Origin: UBA6136 sp044351045
Lineage (GTDB): Bacteria > Pseudomonadota > Gammaproteobacteria > Methylococcales > Methylococcaceae
NCBI GenBank assembly: GCA_044351045.1
Contig: JBILGM010000045.1
Location: 1 to 25,934 of the forward strand
DNA length: 25,934 bases
Direction of reading: 5' to 3'
Positions within the stretch are counted from its first letter, which is position 1. Each line of letters starts with the position of its first letter. The notes under the pieces were generated by a model. It was not told the origin of the DNA and did no database searches. It was given only the letters and a program-made list of their open reading frames with translations. The position numbers and the translations under genes were made by a program. Positions 14,415 to 22,484 of this stretch are shown one piece after another.

Positions 14415-14969
14415 ATGAGGCAAATTCGCATGACTCTATCGAAGATATTCCAACGGGCCTCGGGGCTATGGGCGGGTTTTATGCTCGCGGCCTGTTCCTC
14501 CCAGACATTGCCCCCCATTACCCTCGCACCCAAGGTCGATCTTCCCCGATTCATGGGCGACTGGTATGTCATCGCCAACATCCCGACCTTCATCGAGAAG
14601 GGCGCGCACAATGCGGTGGAATCCTACCGGCAAAATGCGGATGGCAGCATTGCCACCACGTTTACCTATCATCAGGACGGTTTTACCGGCCCCCTCAAAC
14701 GCTATGAACCGACCGGCTTCGTTCTCGACAACAACAGCAATGCCGTGTGGGGCATGCGGTTTGTCTGGCCGATCAAGGCGGACTACCGTATCGTCTATCT
14801 TGATCCGCAATATACCCAGACCATCATCGGTCGTGAGGCGCGTGACTATGTATGGATCATGGCGCGCACACCCAGCATTCCGGAAGCCGATTACCAGCGA
14901 CTACTGGCCCTCCTCGGACGGGAAGGCTATGACGTAACCAAGATCAGGAAAGTCCCACAACAATGGTAG
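14415..14969 (+). CDS. blc: Blc-type outer-membrane lipocalin
   Basis: This is a lipoprotein of 184 residues with lipobox LAAC (Cys27) after the hydrophobic run GLWAGFMLAAC; position 28 is Ser, which favours outer-membrane sorting. The lipocalin motif FMGDWYVIANIPTFIEKGAH contains the invariant G-x-W, and RDYVWIMARTPSI is the third conserved block. Bacterial lipocalins bind fatty acids and lysophospholipids and are often expressed under envelope stress. Here it sits between an exported DUF6134-like protein and a fatty acid desaturase, which suggests handling of modified acyl chains. It overlaps the desaturase gene by seven bases. An alternative start five codons in (14430) is possible. Confidence 0.95.
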   Translation: MRQIRMTLSKIFQRASGLWAGFMLAACSSQTLPPITLAPKVDLPRFMGDWYVIANIPTFIEKGAHNAVESYRQNADGSIATTFTYHQDGFTGPLKRYEPTGFVLDNNSNAVWGMRFVWPIKADYRIVYLDPQYTQTIIGREARDYVWIMARTPSIPEADYQRLLALLGREGYDVTKIRKVPQQW

Positions 14970-15982
14970 AGCCGCCCCTTCGCTCAAGCGTGACCCCGCC
15001 ACAGAAGCCCACCGGAGCAAAACCCGTCAACTGGTCGGTCACCCTGCTCCGCTGGTTCGACAACGAAGCGGGAGAACTGCCGGATGATGGCCAGAATAGA
15101 AAGCTGGACTGGCTGCGCACGCTCCCTTTCATTGCCTTACATCTCGCCTGTCTGGCTGTTTTCTGGGTGGGTATCAGCCCGATCGCAGTGGTGGTAGCAC
15201 TGGGTCTCTACGCGCTGAGAATGTTTGCGATCACCGGGTTTTACCACCGCTACTTCTCGCACAAGGCTTTTCGGACTTCACGGCCGATGCAATTCCTGTT
15301 CGCGCTAGTCGGGGCGTCTGCTGTGCAACGGGGCCCCTTGTGGTGGGCTTCCCATCACCGGCATCATCATGTTCATTCCGATGAGGACCCTGATGTGCAC
15401 TCCCCCGTACGGCATGGTTTTCTATGGAGTCACATGGGCTGGTTCCTGTGCCGGGTTAATTTTCGCACCCGTGCCGAACTGGTGAAGGATTGGCTGAAGT
15501 TCCCCGAACTGCGATTCCTTGATCGCTTTGATGTCGTTGCGCCGATGCTGCTGGCATTCAGCCTGTATGGTCTGGGCGAACTGATCGAGGGCTTCAAACC
15601 GGGTTGGGGTACCAATGGCCCGCAAATGCTGGTCTGGGGTTTCGTGATCTCGACCATTGTTCTTTACCACGCCACGTTCATGGTGAATTCCTTGGCCCAT
15701 GTCTGGGGCTGGCGCCGCTACGCCACCCGCGACACCAGCCGCAACAATCCTGTCATCGCCCTGTTTACCCTGGGTGAGGGCTGGCATAACAATCATCACC
15801 ACTATCCCGCTTCGGCGCGTCAGGGTTTCTTCTGGTGGGAATTCGATCCCACCTATTACGCCCTGCGGATCATGGCGACACTGGGCCTGGTCTGGGATCT
15901 CAAGCCTTTACCCGCCTCGCTCAGGCAGGCCAGGCGTAGCGAAGCGCTGCCTGCAACCCGTCGGCTGGGTTCCAAGCGATGA
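14963..15982 (+). CDS. Membrane-bound delta-9-type fatty acid desaturase
   Basis: The 339-residue protein is a di-iron acyl desaturase of the stearoyl-CoA desaturase class. The three histidine boxes are HRYFSH (95-100), HHRHHH (131-136) and HNNHHH near residue 271; the arrangement WHNNHHHYP is diagnostic. Four hydrophobic stretches flank them. It introduces a cis double bond into an acyl chain using O2 and electrons from a ferredoxin or cytochrome partner that is not encoded here; the FAD oxidoreductase encoded next, with a 4-base overlap, might act on the same product. The double bond is the substrate feature used by CFA-type methyltransferases such as those at both ends of this cluster. Confidence 0.95.
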   Translation: MVEPPLRSSVTPPQKPTGAKPVNWSVTLLRWFDNEAGELPDDGQNRKLDWLRTLPFIALHLACLAVFWVGISPIAVVVALGLYALRMFAITGFYHRYFSHKAFRTSRPMQFLFALVGASAVQRGPLWWASHHRHHHVHSDEDPDVHSPVRHGFLWSHMGWFLCRVNFRTRAELVKDWLKFPELRFLDRFDVVAPMLLAFSLYGLGELIEGFKPGWGTNGPQMLVWGFVISTIVLYHATFMVNSLAHVWGWRRYATRDTSRNNPVIALFTLGEGWHNNHHHYPASARQGFFWWEFDPTYYALRIMATLGLVWDLKPLPASLRQARRSEALPATRRLGSKR

Positions 15983-17220
15983 AAATCGCTATTGTTGGCA
16001 CCGGCATTTCAGGTCTGGTGGCTGCTTACAAATTGGCCCCTGAACATGACATCACGCTGTTCGAGGCCAATGCCTATATTGGCGGCCACACGCAGACGCA
16101 TGACATCGAAATGAATGGTCAGCACTGGTCCATCGACACCGGCTTTATCGTCTTCAATGACTGGACCTATCCCGAATTCATCCGGCTTATGGATGAGCTG
16201 GGCATCGCCTCACAACCCAGCGCCATGAGTTTCAGCGTGCGTTGCGAAAAAACGGGGCTGGAATACAACGGGACCTCGTTGAACACCCTGTTTGCCCAGC
16301 GCCGCAACCTGGTGTCCCCGAGTTTTTACCGGATGATCTTCGACATTCTGCGCTTCAATCGGGAGGCTCCAGGCTTTCTGGAAAGTGGCGACGACCATCT
16401 CCGGCTAGGGGACTATCTGTTGCAAAATGGCTACCGGCAGGAATTCCGCGACCATTACATCGTCCCGATGGGCGCGGCCATCTGGTCGGCTGCGCCGGGC
16501 GATATGCTGGACTTTCCGGCCCGGTATTTCATCCGGTTCTTCCATAACCATGGCATGCTCAGCGTGGATGAACGCCCGCAATGGCGTGTTATTCGTGGCG
16601 GTTCCCATCAATATGTCGGGCCTTTGACGGCCGCTTTCCGTGACCGGATTCGCCTCAATTCACCCGTCACGCGCATCCGTCGTGAGGAGCATGGCGTCTG
16701 GCTGGAAACCCCGACTCTGCCGGCAGAGCATTTCGACGCTGTGATCGTGGCCTGTCACAGCGACCAGGCTTTGGCGATGCTCGAGAAACCAACCCCGGCA
16801 GAACATGAGATTCTGGGTGCCATTCCCTATCAGGAGAATGAAGCGATTCTGCATACCGATGCCTCGGTGCTGCCAAAATCCAGACGGGCATGGGCCGCGT
16901 GGAATTACCATATTCCGCGCGAGTCACGCGACCGCGTCGCCGTGACCTATGACATGAATATCCTGCAGGGGCTGGATGCGCCAGAGACCTTCTGCGTCAG
17001 CCTCAACTATGCCGACACCATTGATTCGAAACGCATCCTCAAACGGCTGACCTACCATCACCCCGCCTATACCCCGGCCGGTATCGCTGCCCAGCAACGA
17101 CATGGCGAGATCAGCGGGGTCAATCACACCTACTATGCCGGGGCCTACTGGGGATTCGGCTTTCACGAGGATGGTGTCAAAAGCGGACTTCGAGCGGCCA
17201 CCCAAATCATCTCCGGGTAA
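15979..17220 (+). CDS. FAD-dependent oxidoreductase (amine oxidase/desaturase-like)
   Basis: The 413-residue protein opens with a Rossmann dinucleotide motif, MKIAIVGTGISGLVAAYKLA (GxGxxG at 7-12) followed by LFEANAYIGGHTQTHDIE, the second FAD motif of the NAD(P)-binding amine-oxidase family (COG2907). Other family blocks are DTGFIVFNDWTYPEFIRLMD, MGAAIWSAAPGDML and AGAYWGFGFHEDGVKSGL, the last near the FAD end. COG2907 proteins are nearly always next to DUF1365 and a CFA-like methyltransferase, as here. A related gene set in Rhodobacter makes methylated furan fatty acids (Ufa proteins), where a flavin enzyme desaturates the methylated chain; whether this protein does the same is inference. 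It appears intact. Confidence 0.93.
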   Translation: MKIAIVGTGISGLVAAYKLAPEHDITLFEANAYIGGHTQTHDIEMNGQHWSIDTGFIVFNDWTYPEFIRLMDELGIASQPSAMSFSVRCEKTGLEYNGTSLNTLFAQRRNLVSPSFYRMIFDILRFNREAPGFLESGDDHLRLGDYLLQNGYRQEFRDHYIVPMGAAIWSAAPGDMLDFPARYFIRFFHNHGMLSVDERPQWRVIRGGSHQYVGPLTAAFRDRIRLNSPVTRIRREEHGVWLETPTLPAEHFDAVIVACHSDQALAMLEKPTPAEHEILGAIPYQENEAILHTDASVLPKSRRAWAAWNYHIPRESRDRVAVTYDMNILQGLDAPETFCVSLNYADTIDSKRILKRLTYHHPAYTPAGIAAQQRHGEISGVNHTYYAGAYWGFGFHEDGVKSGLRAATQIISG

Positions 17221-17223
17221 ATC

Positions 17224-18006
17224 ATGCACAGCGGTTTATATGTTGGGCAGCTCCGACATCGTCGGTTTGTGCCACGCCCGCATCATTTTCGCTATGGGTT
17301 ATTCATGGTCTACCTGGATCTGACCGAACTGGACAGCGTTTTTGCCGGGCACTGGTTCTGGTCGACCCGGTGTCCCAATCTCGCCTGGCTTCGACGTGCC
17401 GACTATTTGGGCGACCCGGCGATTGATCTGGATGAAGCCGTGCGATCCCGGGTGGAGGACGAAACGGGTCAGCGCCCGCAAGGCCCGATTCGCATGCTGA
17501 CACACCTCCGCTATTTCGGTTACGGATTCAACCCGGTGACGTTTTATTACTGCTTTGATGGGTCGGGCGACCGCGTCGAGACCGTAGTGGCGGAAATCAC
17601 CAATACGCCCTGGGATGAGCGACATAGTTACGTCCTGACTCCTGAGCGGGACGAGCCCCAGGGTCGGCATCATCGTTACCGATTCCCCAAGCGCTTTCAT
17701 GTGTCGCCGTTTTTCCCTATGGACATCAACTACGACTGGCGCTTCTCGGAGCCCGGCGATAAGCTGAATGTTCACATGCGTCTGGACCGTGACGGCGGCA
17801 AGATCTTCGATGCGACAATGGATCTGTCCCGACGGGACATAACGACCGCTCATCTCGCTTGGGCCTTGCTGCGTTTCCCGCTGATGACGGCTCAGGTAGT
17901 TACGGCCATCTATTGGCAAGCGGCCCGCCTCTGGCTGAAACGCATTCCCTTTTTCACCCATCCCGGCAAGCCCTCCACCGGCAATACTGGAGCAAGACCC
18001 CCATGA
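17224..18006 (+). CDS. DUF1365 family protein
   Basis: The 260-residue protein carries the DUF1365 blocks YVGQLRHRRFVPRPHHFRYG, then MVYLDLTELDSV, LTHLRYFGYGFNPVTFYYCF and RFPKRFHVSPFFPMD. The start at 17224 is three bases after the oxidoreductase stop, and its end overlaps the CFA synthase start by four. DUF1365 has no settled reaction, but is a constant partner of COG2907 oxidoreductases and CFA-like methyltransferases and is thought to work on the same lipid. His/Tyr/Asn-rich conserved loops suggest an enzyme or lipid-binding role. It is intact. Confidence 0.92.
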   Translation: MHSGLYVGQLRHRRFVPRPHHFRYGLFMVYLDLTELDSVFAGHWFWSTRCPNLAWLRRADYLGDPAIDLDEAVRSRVEDETGQRPQGPIRMLTHLRYFGYGFNPVTFYYCFDGSGDRVETVVAEITNTPWDERHSYVLTPERDEPQGRHHRYRFPKRFHVSPFFPMDINYDWRFSEPGDKLNVHMRLDRDGGKIFDATMDLSRRDITTAHLAWALLRFPLMTAQVVTAIYWQAARLWLKRIPFFTHPGKPSTGNTGARPP

Positions 18007-19256
18007 AAAACTCGATCGCGATCACCGCGAACAGCTTTTCCCGTGTCCGTCAGCCTGGCCAACTCAACGGCTGGGCAGCCACGATGCTGCATCGGCAACT
18101 GGCGCAACTGCAGACCGGTGAAATCATTCTGGCGGATGGCCAGATCACCCGCTATGGCCAGGTCAGCGAGACATTCCCCGTCTCGGTTCGCATTGACGTC
18201 GAACACCCTTCGTTCTACGGCAATACTGTGTTTGGCGGGAGCTTGGGCGCGGCAGAGAGCTACATGGCCGGAGCCTGGCGATGCTCCGATCTGGTGGGTC
18301 TGATTCGCATCCTGATTCGCAACCGGCATGTGCTGGACGGACTCGATGGCGGGCTCTCGCTGATTGCGACGCCGATCAGGAAGTTTCTGCATGCCTGGAA
18401 CCGTAATACCGAGGAAGGCAGTCAGCGCAATATTGCCGCTCACTATGATCTGGGTAATGACTTCTTCCAGCTATTTCTGGATGAAACCATGATGTATTCC
18501 TGCGCCCTGTTTGAGCGCCCGCAGATGTCACTCGAAGATGCATCGATCGCCAAACTTGATCGCATCTGCCAACGGCTGAATTTGCAACCCGGCGACCGCG
18601 TGGTCGAAATCGGCACCGGCTGGGGCGGTTTCGCCCTGCATGCGGCCACCCATTATGGCTGCCACGTCACCACCACCACGATCTCTGAAAAACAGCATCA
18701 ATGGGCGGCGGAAAGTATCCGGGAGGCCGGTCTTGAGGGCCGGATCACTCTGCTCAAGGAGGATTACCGCAAACTCGAGGGCCGCTATGACAAGCTGGTC
18801 TCGATCGAGATGATCGAAGCCGTCGGGCACCATTACTTCAAGACCTTTTTCCGTAAGTGCGCCGACTTGCTGAAACCGGACGGCGTGATGCTGTTGCAAG
18901 CCATTACCATCAATGATCGTGAATATCGCCGCGCCCGTGACGAGGTGGATTTCATCAAACGCCATATATTTCCCGGCAGTTGCATTCCCGCGATTTCTGC
19001 CCTGGTTGATTCGGCCACGCATGCGTCCGATCTGCAGTTGATCCAGCTGGACGATATTGGCCCGCATTACGCCACAACCCTGCGCTGCTGGCGACAGGCC
19101 TTCATGGCGCATCTCGACGAAGTCCGCGCACAGGGTTACTCGGAACCCTTCATTCGCCTCTGGGAATTCTACCTGGCGTATTGCGAGGGGGGCTTCGAGG
19201 AACGGGCACTGGGCGACGTCCATATGTTGATGGCCAAGCCCCTCTATCGAGGTTGA
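18003..19256 (+). CDS. cfa: Cyclopropane-fatty-acyl-phospholipid synthase family methyltransferase
   Basis: This 417-residue protein has the complete CFA architecture: an N-terminal lipid-binding part (about 1-130, with NTVFGGSLGAAESYMAGAW) and a C-terminal SAM-dependent domain. Catalytic-domain markers are NIAAHYDLGNDFFQLFLDET, MMYSCALFE, VVEIGTGWGGFALHAA (SAM), SIEMIEAVGHHYF, FIKRHIFPGSCIP and LAYCEGGF. It transfers a methyl or methylene from SAM onto a cis double bond in a phospholipid acyl chain. The desaturase encoded upstream would provide such double bonds. It is the last gene of the packed cluster and overlaps DUF1365 by four bases (ATGA). In related clusters the product may be a methylated intermediate and not a cyclopropane. 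Confidence 0.95.
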   Translation: MKNSIAITANSFSRVRQPGQLNGWAATMLHRQLAQLQTGEIILADGQITRYGQVSETFPVSVRIDVEHPSFYGNTVFGGSLGAAESYMAGAWRCSDLVGLIRILIRNRHVLDGLDGGLSLIATPIRKFLHAWNRNTEEGSQRNIAAHYDLGNDFFQLFLDETMMYSCALFERPQMSLEDASIAKLDRICQRLNLQPGDRVVEIGTGWGGFALHAATHYGCHVTTTTISEKQHQWAAESIREAGLEGRITLLKEDYRKLEGRYDKLVSIEMIEAVGHHYFKTFFRKCADLLKPDGVMLLQAITINDREYRRARDEVDFIKRHIFPGSCIPAISALVDSATHASDLQLIQLDDIGPHYATTLRCWRQAFMAHLDEVRAQGYSEPFIRLWEFYLAYCEGGFEERALGDVHMLMAKPLYRG

Positions 19257-19332
19257 CTCCACCAAGACAGCCAGCCGACTGATGCGGCGGGGACAGACAC
19301 TACCTTACCTTTAACCAACTCCATATCAGCAG

Positions 19333-19707
19333 ATGACCACACCTGAACCCCTTAATGTTCTCGGCACCGCACTGGTGCCCTGCTCTTTCGACCCGCTCAC
19401 CGGCTTTTTTCGGGATGGGTGCTGCAACACCGATGAAGACGACTTTGGTACCCATGTGATTTGTGCACGGGTCACGGATGAATTTCTGCGATTCTCGCTG
19501 ACTCTCGGTAATGACCTCGTCTCGCCCCGCCCGGAATATAATTTTCCCGGCCTCAAGCCAGGGGATCGTTGGTGCCTCTGCGCACTGCGCTGGAAGGAAG
19601 CTTACGATGCCGATGTCGCGCCCCGTGTGGTTCTGGAAAGCACCCATGCCAAGGCGCTGGATATCGTGAACCTTGAACAGCTTCAGGCTAACGCTTGGGC
19701 CAACTGA
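19333..19707 (+). CDS. DUF2237 family protein
   Basis: The 124-residue cytoplasmic protein matches DUF2237: NVLGTALVPCSFDPLTGFFR, then DGCCNTDEDDFGTHVICARV, SLTLGNDLVSPRPEYNFPGL and GDRWCLCALRWKEAYDA. The Cys-Cys pair in DGCC and the C-x-C in WCLC are family features and might bind a metal or respond to oxidants, but no activity has been established. It follows the lipid cluster by 76 bases in the same direction, with no terminator visible between. Whether it shares its promoter is open. Length is normal and the gene appears intact. Confidence 0.92.
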   Translation: MTTPEPLNVLGTALVPCSFDPLTGFFRDGCCNTDEDDFGTHVICARVTDEFLRFSLTLGNDLVSPRPEYNFPGLKPGDRWCLCALRWKEAYDADVAPRVVLESTHAKALDIVNLEQLQANAWAN

Positions 19708-19770
19708 GGGCATCTTGACACCTCTTCTTCATAACCCCATCTGGCCAATAGCTCAAATCCGATTGGCGCC

Positions 19771-20447
19771 ATGACACTTCGTATCCTGATTGTCGAGGAT
19801 GATCACGATTATCGAGCTGCCTTGTGCCACATTTTTAATCTGGAAGGATTTAGTGCGGATGGCTTAGGGCCATTGCAGCGTTTGCAGCCTGGCGAAACAC
19901 GCATCAACTGGATGTGCTGATCGTTGACCGACAATTACCCGATTGCGATGGGCTCGAAGCCCTGGCTCGCTACCGACAAGTGGCGAATACCCCGGCGATT
20001 GTCCTGACAGCGCTCGGCTAGTTGCCGGAACGTATTGCAGGCCTGGAAGCCGACGCCGATTACTATCTGGTAAAGCCGGTGGTGATGGATGAACTCATAG
20101 CCTTGTTACGCAGGCTTCGCAGACGCCAGGGTATGGCAAACGAAAATGGCTGGGTGATTCATCCCAATCGGTGACGTCTCAGCTCACCGACGGGGATCGA
20201 AATTCCGTTGACACGTCGTGAGATGGCATTGGTTTCTCTTTTCGTGGACCAGCAAGGCCATACACTCTCCCGGCAAATGCTGGCAAAGCGCTTGGGAGAA
20301 GAGGCTGAAGTATTCGATCCACGGCGATTGGAAATACTGATCCGTCGTCTTCGCAACAAAGTCGAGCAGGCCACAGAAGATGAGCTCCCGCTCACAACCG
20401 TGTACGGATTGGGTTTTAACTTCACCCAGCCACTGCGTAAGCAATGA
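19771..20447 (+). pseudogene. OmpR-type response regulator, broken by a frameshift and in-frame TAG and TGA
   Basis: ATG at 19771 opens MTLRILIVEDDHDYRAALCH, a receiver start with the acidic pair. A one-base loss near 19861-19864 moves the homology to another frame, which reads AAFAAWRNTHQLDVLIVDRQ (phosphoacceptor Asp), LPDCDGLEALARY and VLTALG. TAG at 20019-20021 interrupts the frame where relatives usually have Gln. It resumes LPERIAGLEADADYYLVKPV (conserved Lys) and runs to IHPNR, then TGA at 20172-20174, likely a former Trp codon. The winged helix follows: LTRREMALVSLF, LEILIRRLRNKVEQ and TTVYGLGFNF. The end overlaps the kinase gene by four bases. Four independent-looking lesions cannot all be sequence errors, so the gene is most likely dead. 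Confidence 0.85.
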
Positions 20448-21781
20448 AGCGGGAAGATGTGTGTTCGTTGGAGACCGACGCCATTCTGGCGCGGTCGTTA
20501 TGGTTCGCTGATCCAAATCTGGAAACGGCGTTTCAGTCCTGGCGGCTGGCGACACTGCAGGACAGCTTCAAGCCTGTCTTCGCCATTCTCATGCTGGTCA
20601 CCCTCAACAATCTTTACATCGACCACCAGAATGTAGCCACTTCGCAGACATCCAAGATTTACGCGCTACGACTGGTCATTCTTACCAGTACCAGTCTGGG
20701 GCTCGGGCTGTCATTACGGCAACTGAATGATCGATGGGTCATCTGGCTGTTCGAATTCATTCTCATCCTGCTCATGATCATCACCCTGCTCCGGGCTTAC
20801 AGCGAACCGGGCTATTTCGCAGTCGGCATGATCATCCAGTTTTTCTACATTCTTGTCGTCTATCTGATCAGCCCATTCAACTGGTTACGCCAGCTAGTCT
20901 AAGCCGGCCTGTTCAGCCTGGCCTGCATTGCGATATGGGAGTACCGGATCGACTACACCACCGACTTTAACCGCCTTATCCCCAGCTACCCCTGCGCGAA
21001 TATTCTGGGTGCCTTGCTGGCACGCCAGCGCCACGTGCAGGAGCGTCACCTCTTCGCCTCCGATCGCCGCCGGAGACGTCAAATCGTCCTGGTGGAGAAG
21101 CTGCAAAATCAGCAGTCCGAGGTACTGGATCTGCTGACTCATGAACTCCGCCACCCGCTAGCCAACATCGCCGCCCAGGGAGAATTGATCCTGCGCCTGA
21201 GAGACCTCGAGCCAATCCACCGCGCCGCTGCACGTATCGTCAAGGCCAGTACTGACTCGGCCTCAATCATTCGTGACTGGATCGACGGCGACCGGTTGGT
21301 CACCAGCAGAATGCATGAGGGGGAAATCGACCACCGACTCCTGCCAAAGTCAGTGATAGAAGAAATCGTCGACAATTTCAGCCTGGATCATCCGAATGTG
21401 AACATCACAATAACGGGGGATGACACCCCGCCGGTGCTCATGGACAAGCGGGTATTTGTCCTGGCCATTCAGAATGTGCTGGAAAATGCAGTTCGTTATG
21501 CGAACAGCGGGCATGGCATCCACATACAGTTTCGTGTTCATCAGAACAACGTGACGGTCCGGATCCGTGATTATGGCCCCGGCCTTTCGGTGGAAGACCA
21601 GTCCCGAATCTTTCTCAAGCATGTCACCCTGGAAACGCCCATGACCCCCACTAATGTGGGAACGGGTATCGGTCTTTATCTGGTAAACGAGTTGCTCAGT
21701 CGCTGTGGCGCGCGCATTCGCGTACAGTCCATAGTCGGCCGTGGCACAGCCTTTCTTATCGAAATCCCCCGTGTTCGTTAG
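20444..21781 (+). pseudogene. Sensor histidine kinase interrupted by a single in-frame TAA
   Basis: From the ATG at 20444 the frame encodes a cytoplasmic tip and about five membrane helices (FKPVFAILMLVTLNNLYI, ALRLVILTSTSLGLGL, VIWLFEFILILLMIITLL, FFYILVVYLISPFNW). TAA at 20900-20902 stops it, but the same frame continues without another stop: AGLFSLACIAIWEYRIDY, the H-box LLDLLTHELRHPLANIAAQG, N-box LAIQNVLENAVRYANSGH, G1 VRIRDYGPGLSV and G2 NVGTGIGLYLVNELLS, ending at 21781. Everything needed for kinase activity is present after the stop. A restart from a TTG near 21014 could in theory give a soluble kinase. Since the partner regulator is badly damaged, decay is the simpler reading. The overlapping order regulator-kinase marks a former operon. 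Confidence 0.85.
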
Positions 21782-21995
21782 TTCACATCGCTCCACTCCC
21801 CCTTATGCAGATCCGGCATCCGCTAACTGTCGGATTTATGTCGTTATTTGTCGCGAGTTTGTGCTTGCTTTTGCCCGTACTGGCGACTCCAATGACAGCC
21901 GATTTATTCCTGCGGTTGCCCCCTTGGTGACTCTGCATGACTTTTCAGACATCGCGGCAATTCACGCGTGTTCCACCGTTAATCAGGACGACACT

Positions 21996-22469
21996 ATGAG
22001 CCCTCTCATTAATCGGCAGCACTTCAGAATGCTGGCCACGCTGACATGGTTGATTACGCTATCCATATCCGTCGCGCAAGCAGCTGCGCCCGTTGCATGT
22101 AATGCCGATGGGCGATGTCCGGGTTTGGGTCAGGCGTTTTATCTACCCAGTACGAATATTCTGGACTCAAAAACCAATACCAACGGTCATACGGTATTCA
22201 AGAATGCCCTCATAGGAGGTTGCGCCACGCTGGAAGATCAATCCTCCAGCTTCCGTAGCTTCAAAACCTATGAAACGGCGAGTAAATTGACGGACGCTCT
22301 CAACACCGCAGTCGATGCAAAAGCGGGCATCCCGACCGCGAGGGTCAATATCGATGCCACCGCTGGTGCCGAGACCCGAGTTGCCGGATGTCAGCGGCTT
22401 GGTGGCGCGCTAGTCCTCTCCGCGGCTGAATCCCCCCAGACCCACGACTCTCAGAGCCGTGGGGCATAA
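21996..22469 (+). CDS. Small exported protein, possibly the truncated front of a MACPF-like protein
   Basis: ATG at 21996 has AGGA seven bases upstream and gives 157 residues. The signal peptide is MLATLTWLITLSISVAQAAA within the first 32 residues. The mature part has ACNADGRCPGLGQAFYLP, then FKNALIGGCATLEDQSSSFR and SFKTYETASKLTDALNTAVD. The run of Ser/Tyr/Thr followed by SKLTDALNTAV recalls the N-terminal part of MACPF/perforin-like proteins (a Y-x-S block and a helix leading into the core). I could not see the MACPF signature itself. From about residue 128 (AGCQRLGGALVLSAAESPQ) the composition changes and the stop falls inside a hairpin, so the protein looks cut short. The next gene starts 16 bases later. 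The family call is weak; the exported nature is firm. Confidence 0.5.
   Translation: MSPLINRQHFRMLATLTWLITLSISVAQAAAPVACNADGRCPGLGQAFYLPSTNILDSKTNTNGHTVFKNALIGGCATLEDQSSSFRSFKTYETASKLTDALNTAVDAKAGIPTARVNIDATAGAETRVAGCQRLGGALVLSAAESPQTHDSQSRGA
22441..22463 (+). terminator. Hairpin at the end of the 21996 gene
   Basis: CCCACGACTC (22441-22450) pairs with GAGCCGTGGG (22454-22463) at 9 of 10 positions with a 3-base loop. It lies inside the last codons of the preceding gene and 22 bases before the next start. There is no U-run after it, so it is a weak candidate terminator; it could also be a translational attenuator or the end hairpin of an IS200/IS605-type element. The type is uncertain. Confidence 0.35.
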
Positions 22470-22484
22470 CTACGAGTTAAGAAT

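Noticed and set aside
20019..20174. TAG and TGA in the regulator gene as sites of stop-codon recoding
   Set aside because: A frameshift in the same gene and a TAA in the partner kinase make decay far more likely; no selenocysteine-type structure is apparent after the TGA.
22441..22463. Single hairpin as part of a CRISPR array
   Set aside because: It occurs once, without spaced repeats; no CRISPR array is present in the window.
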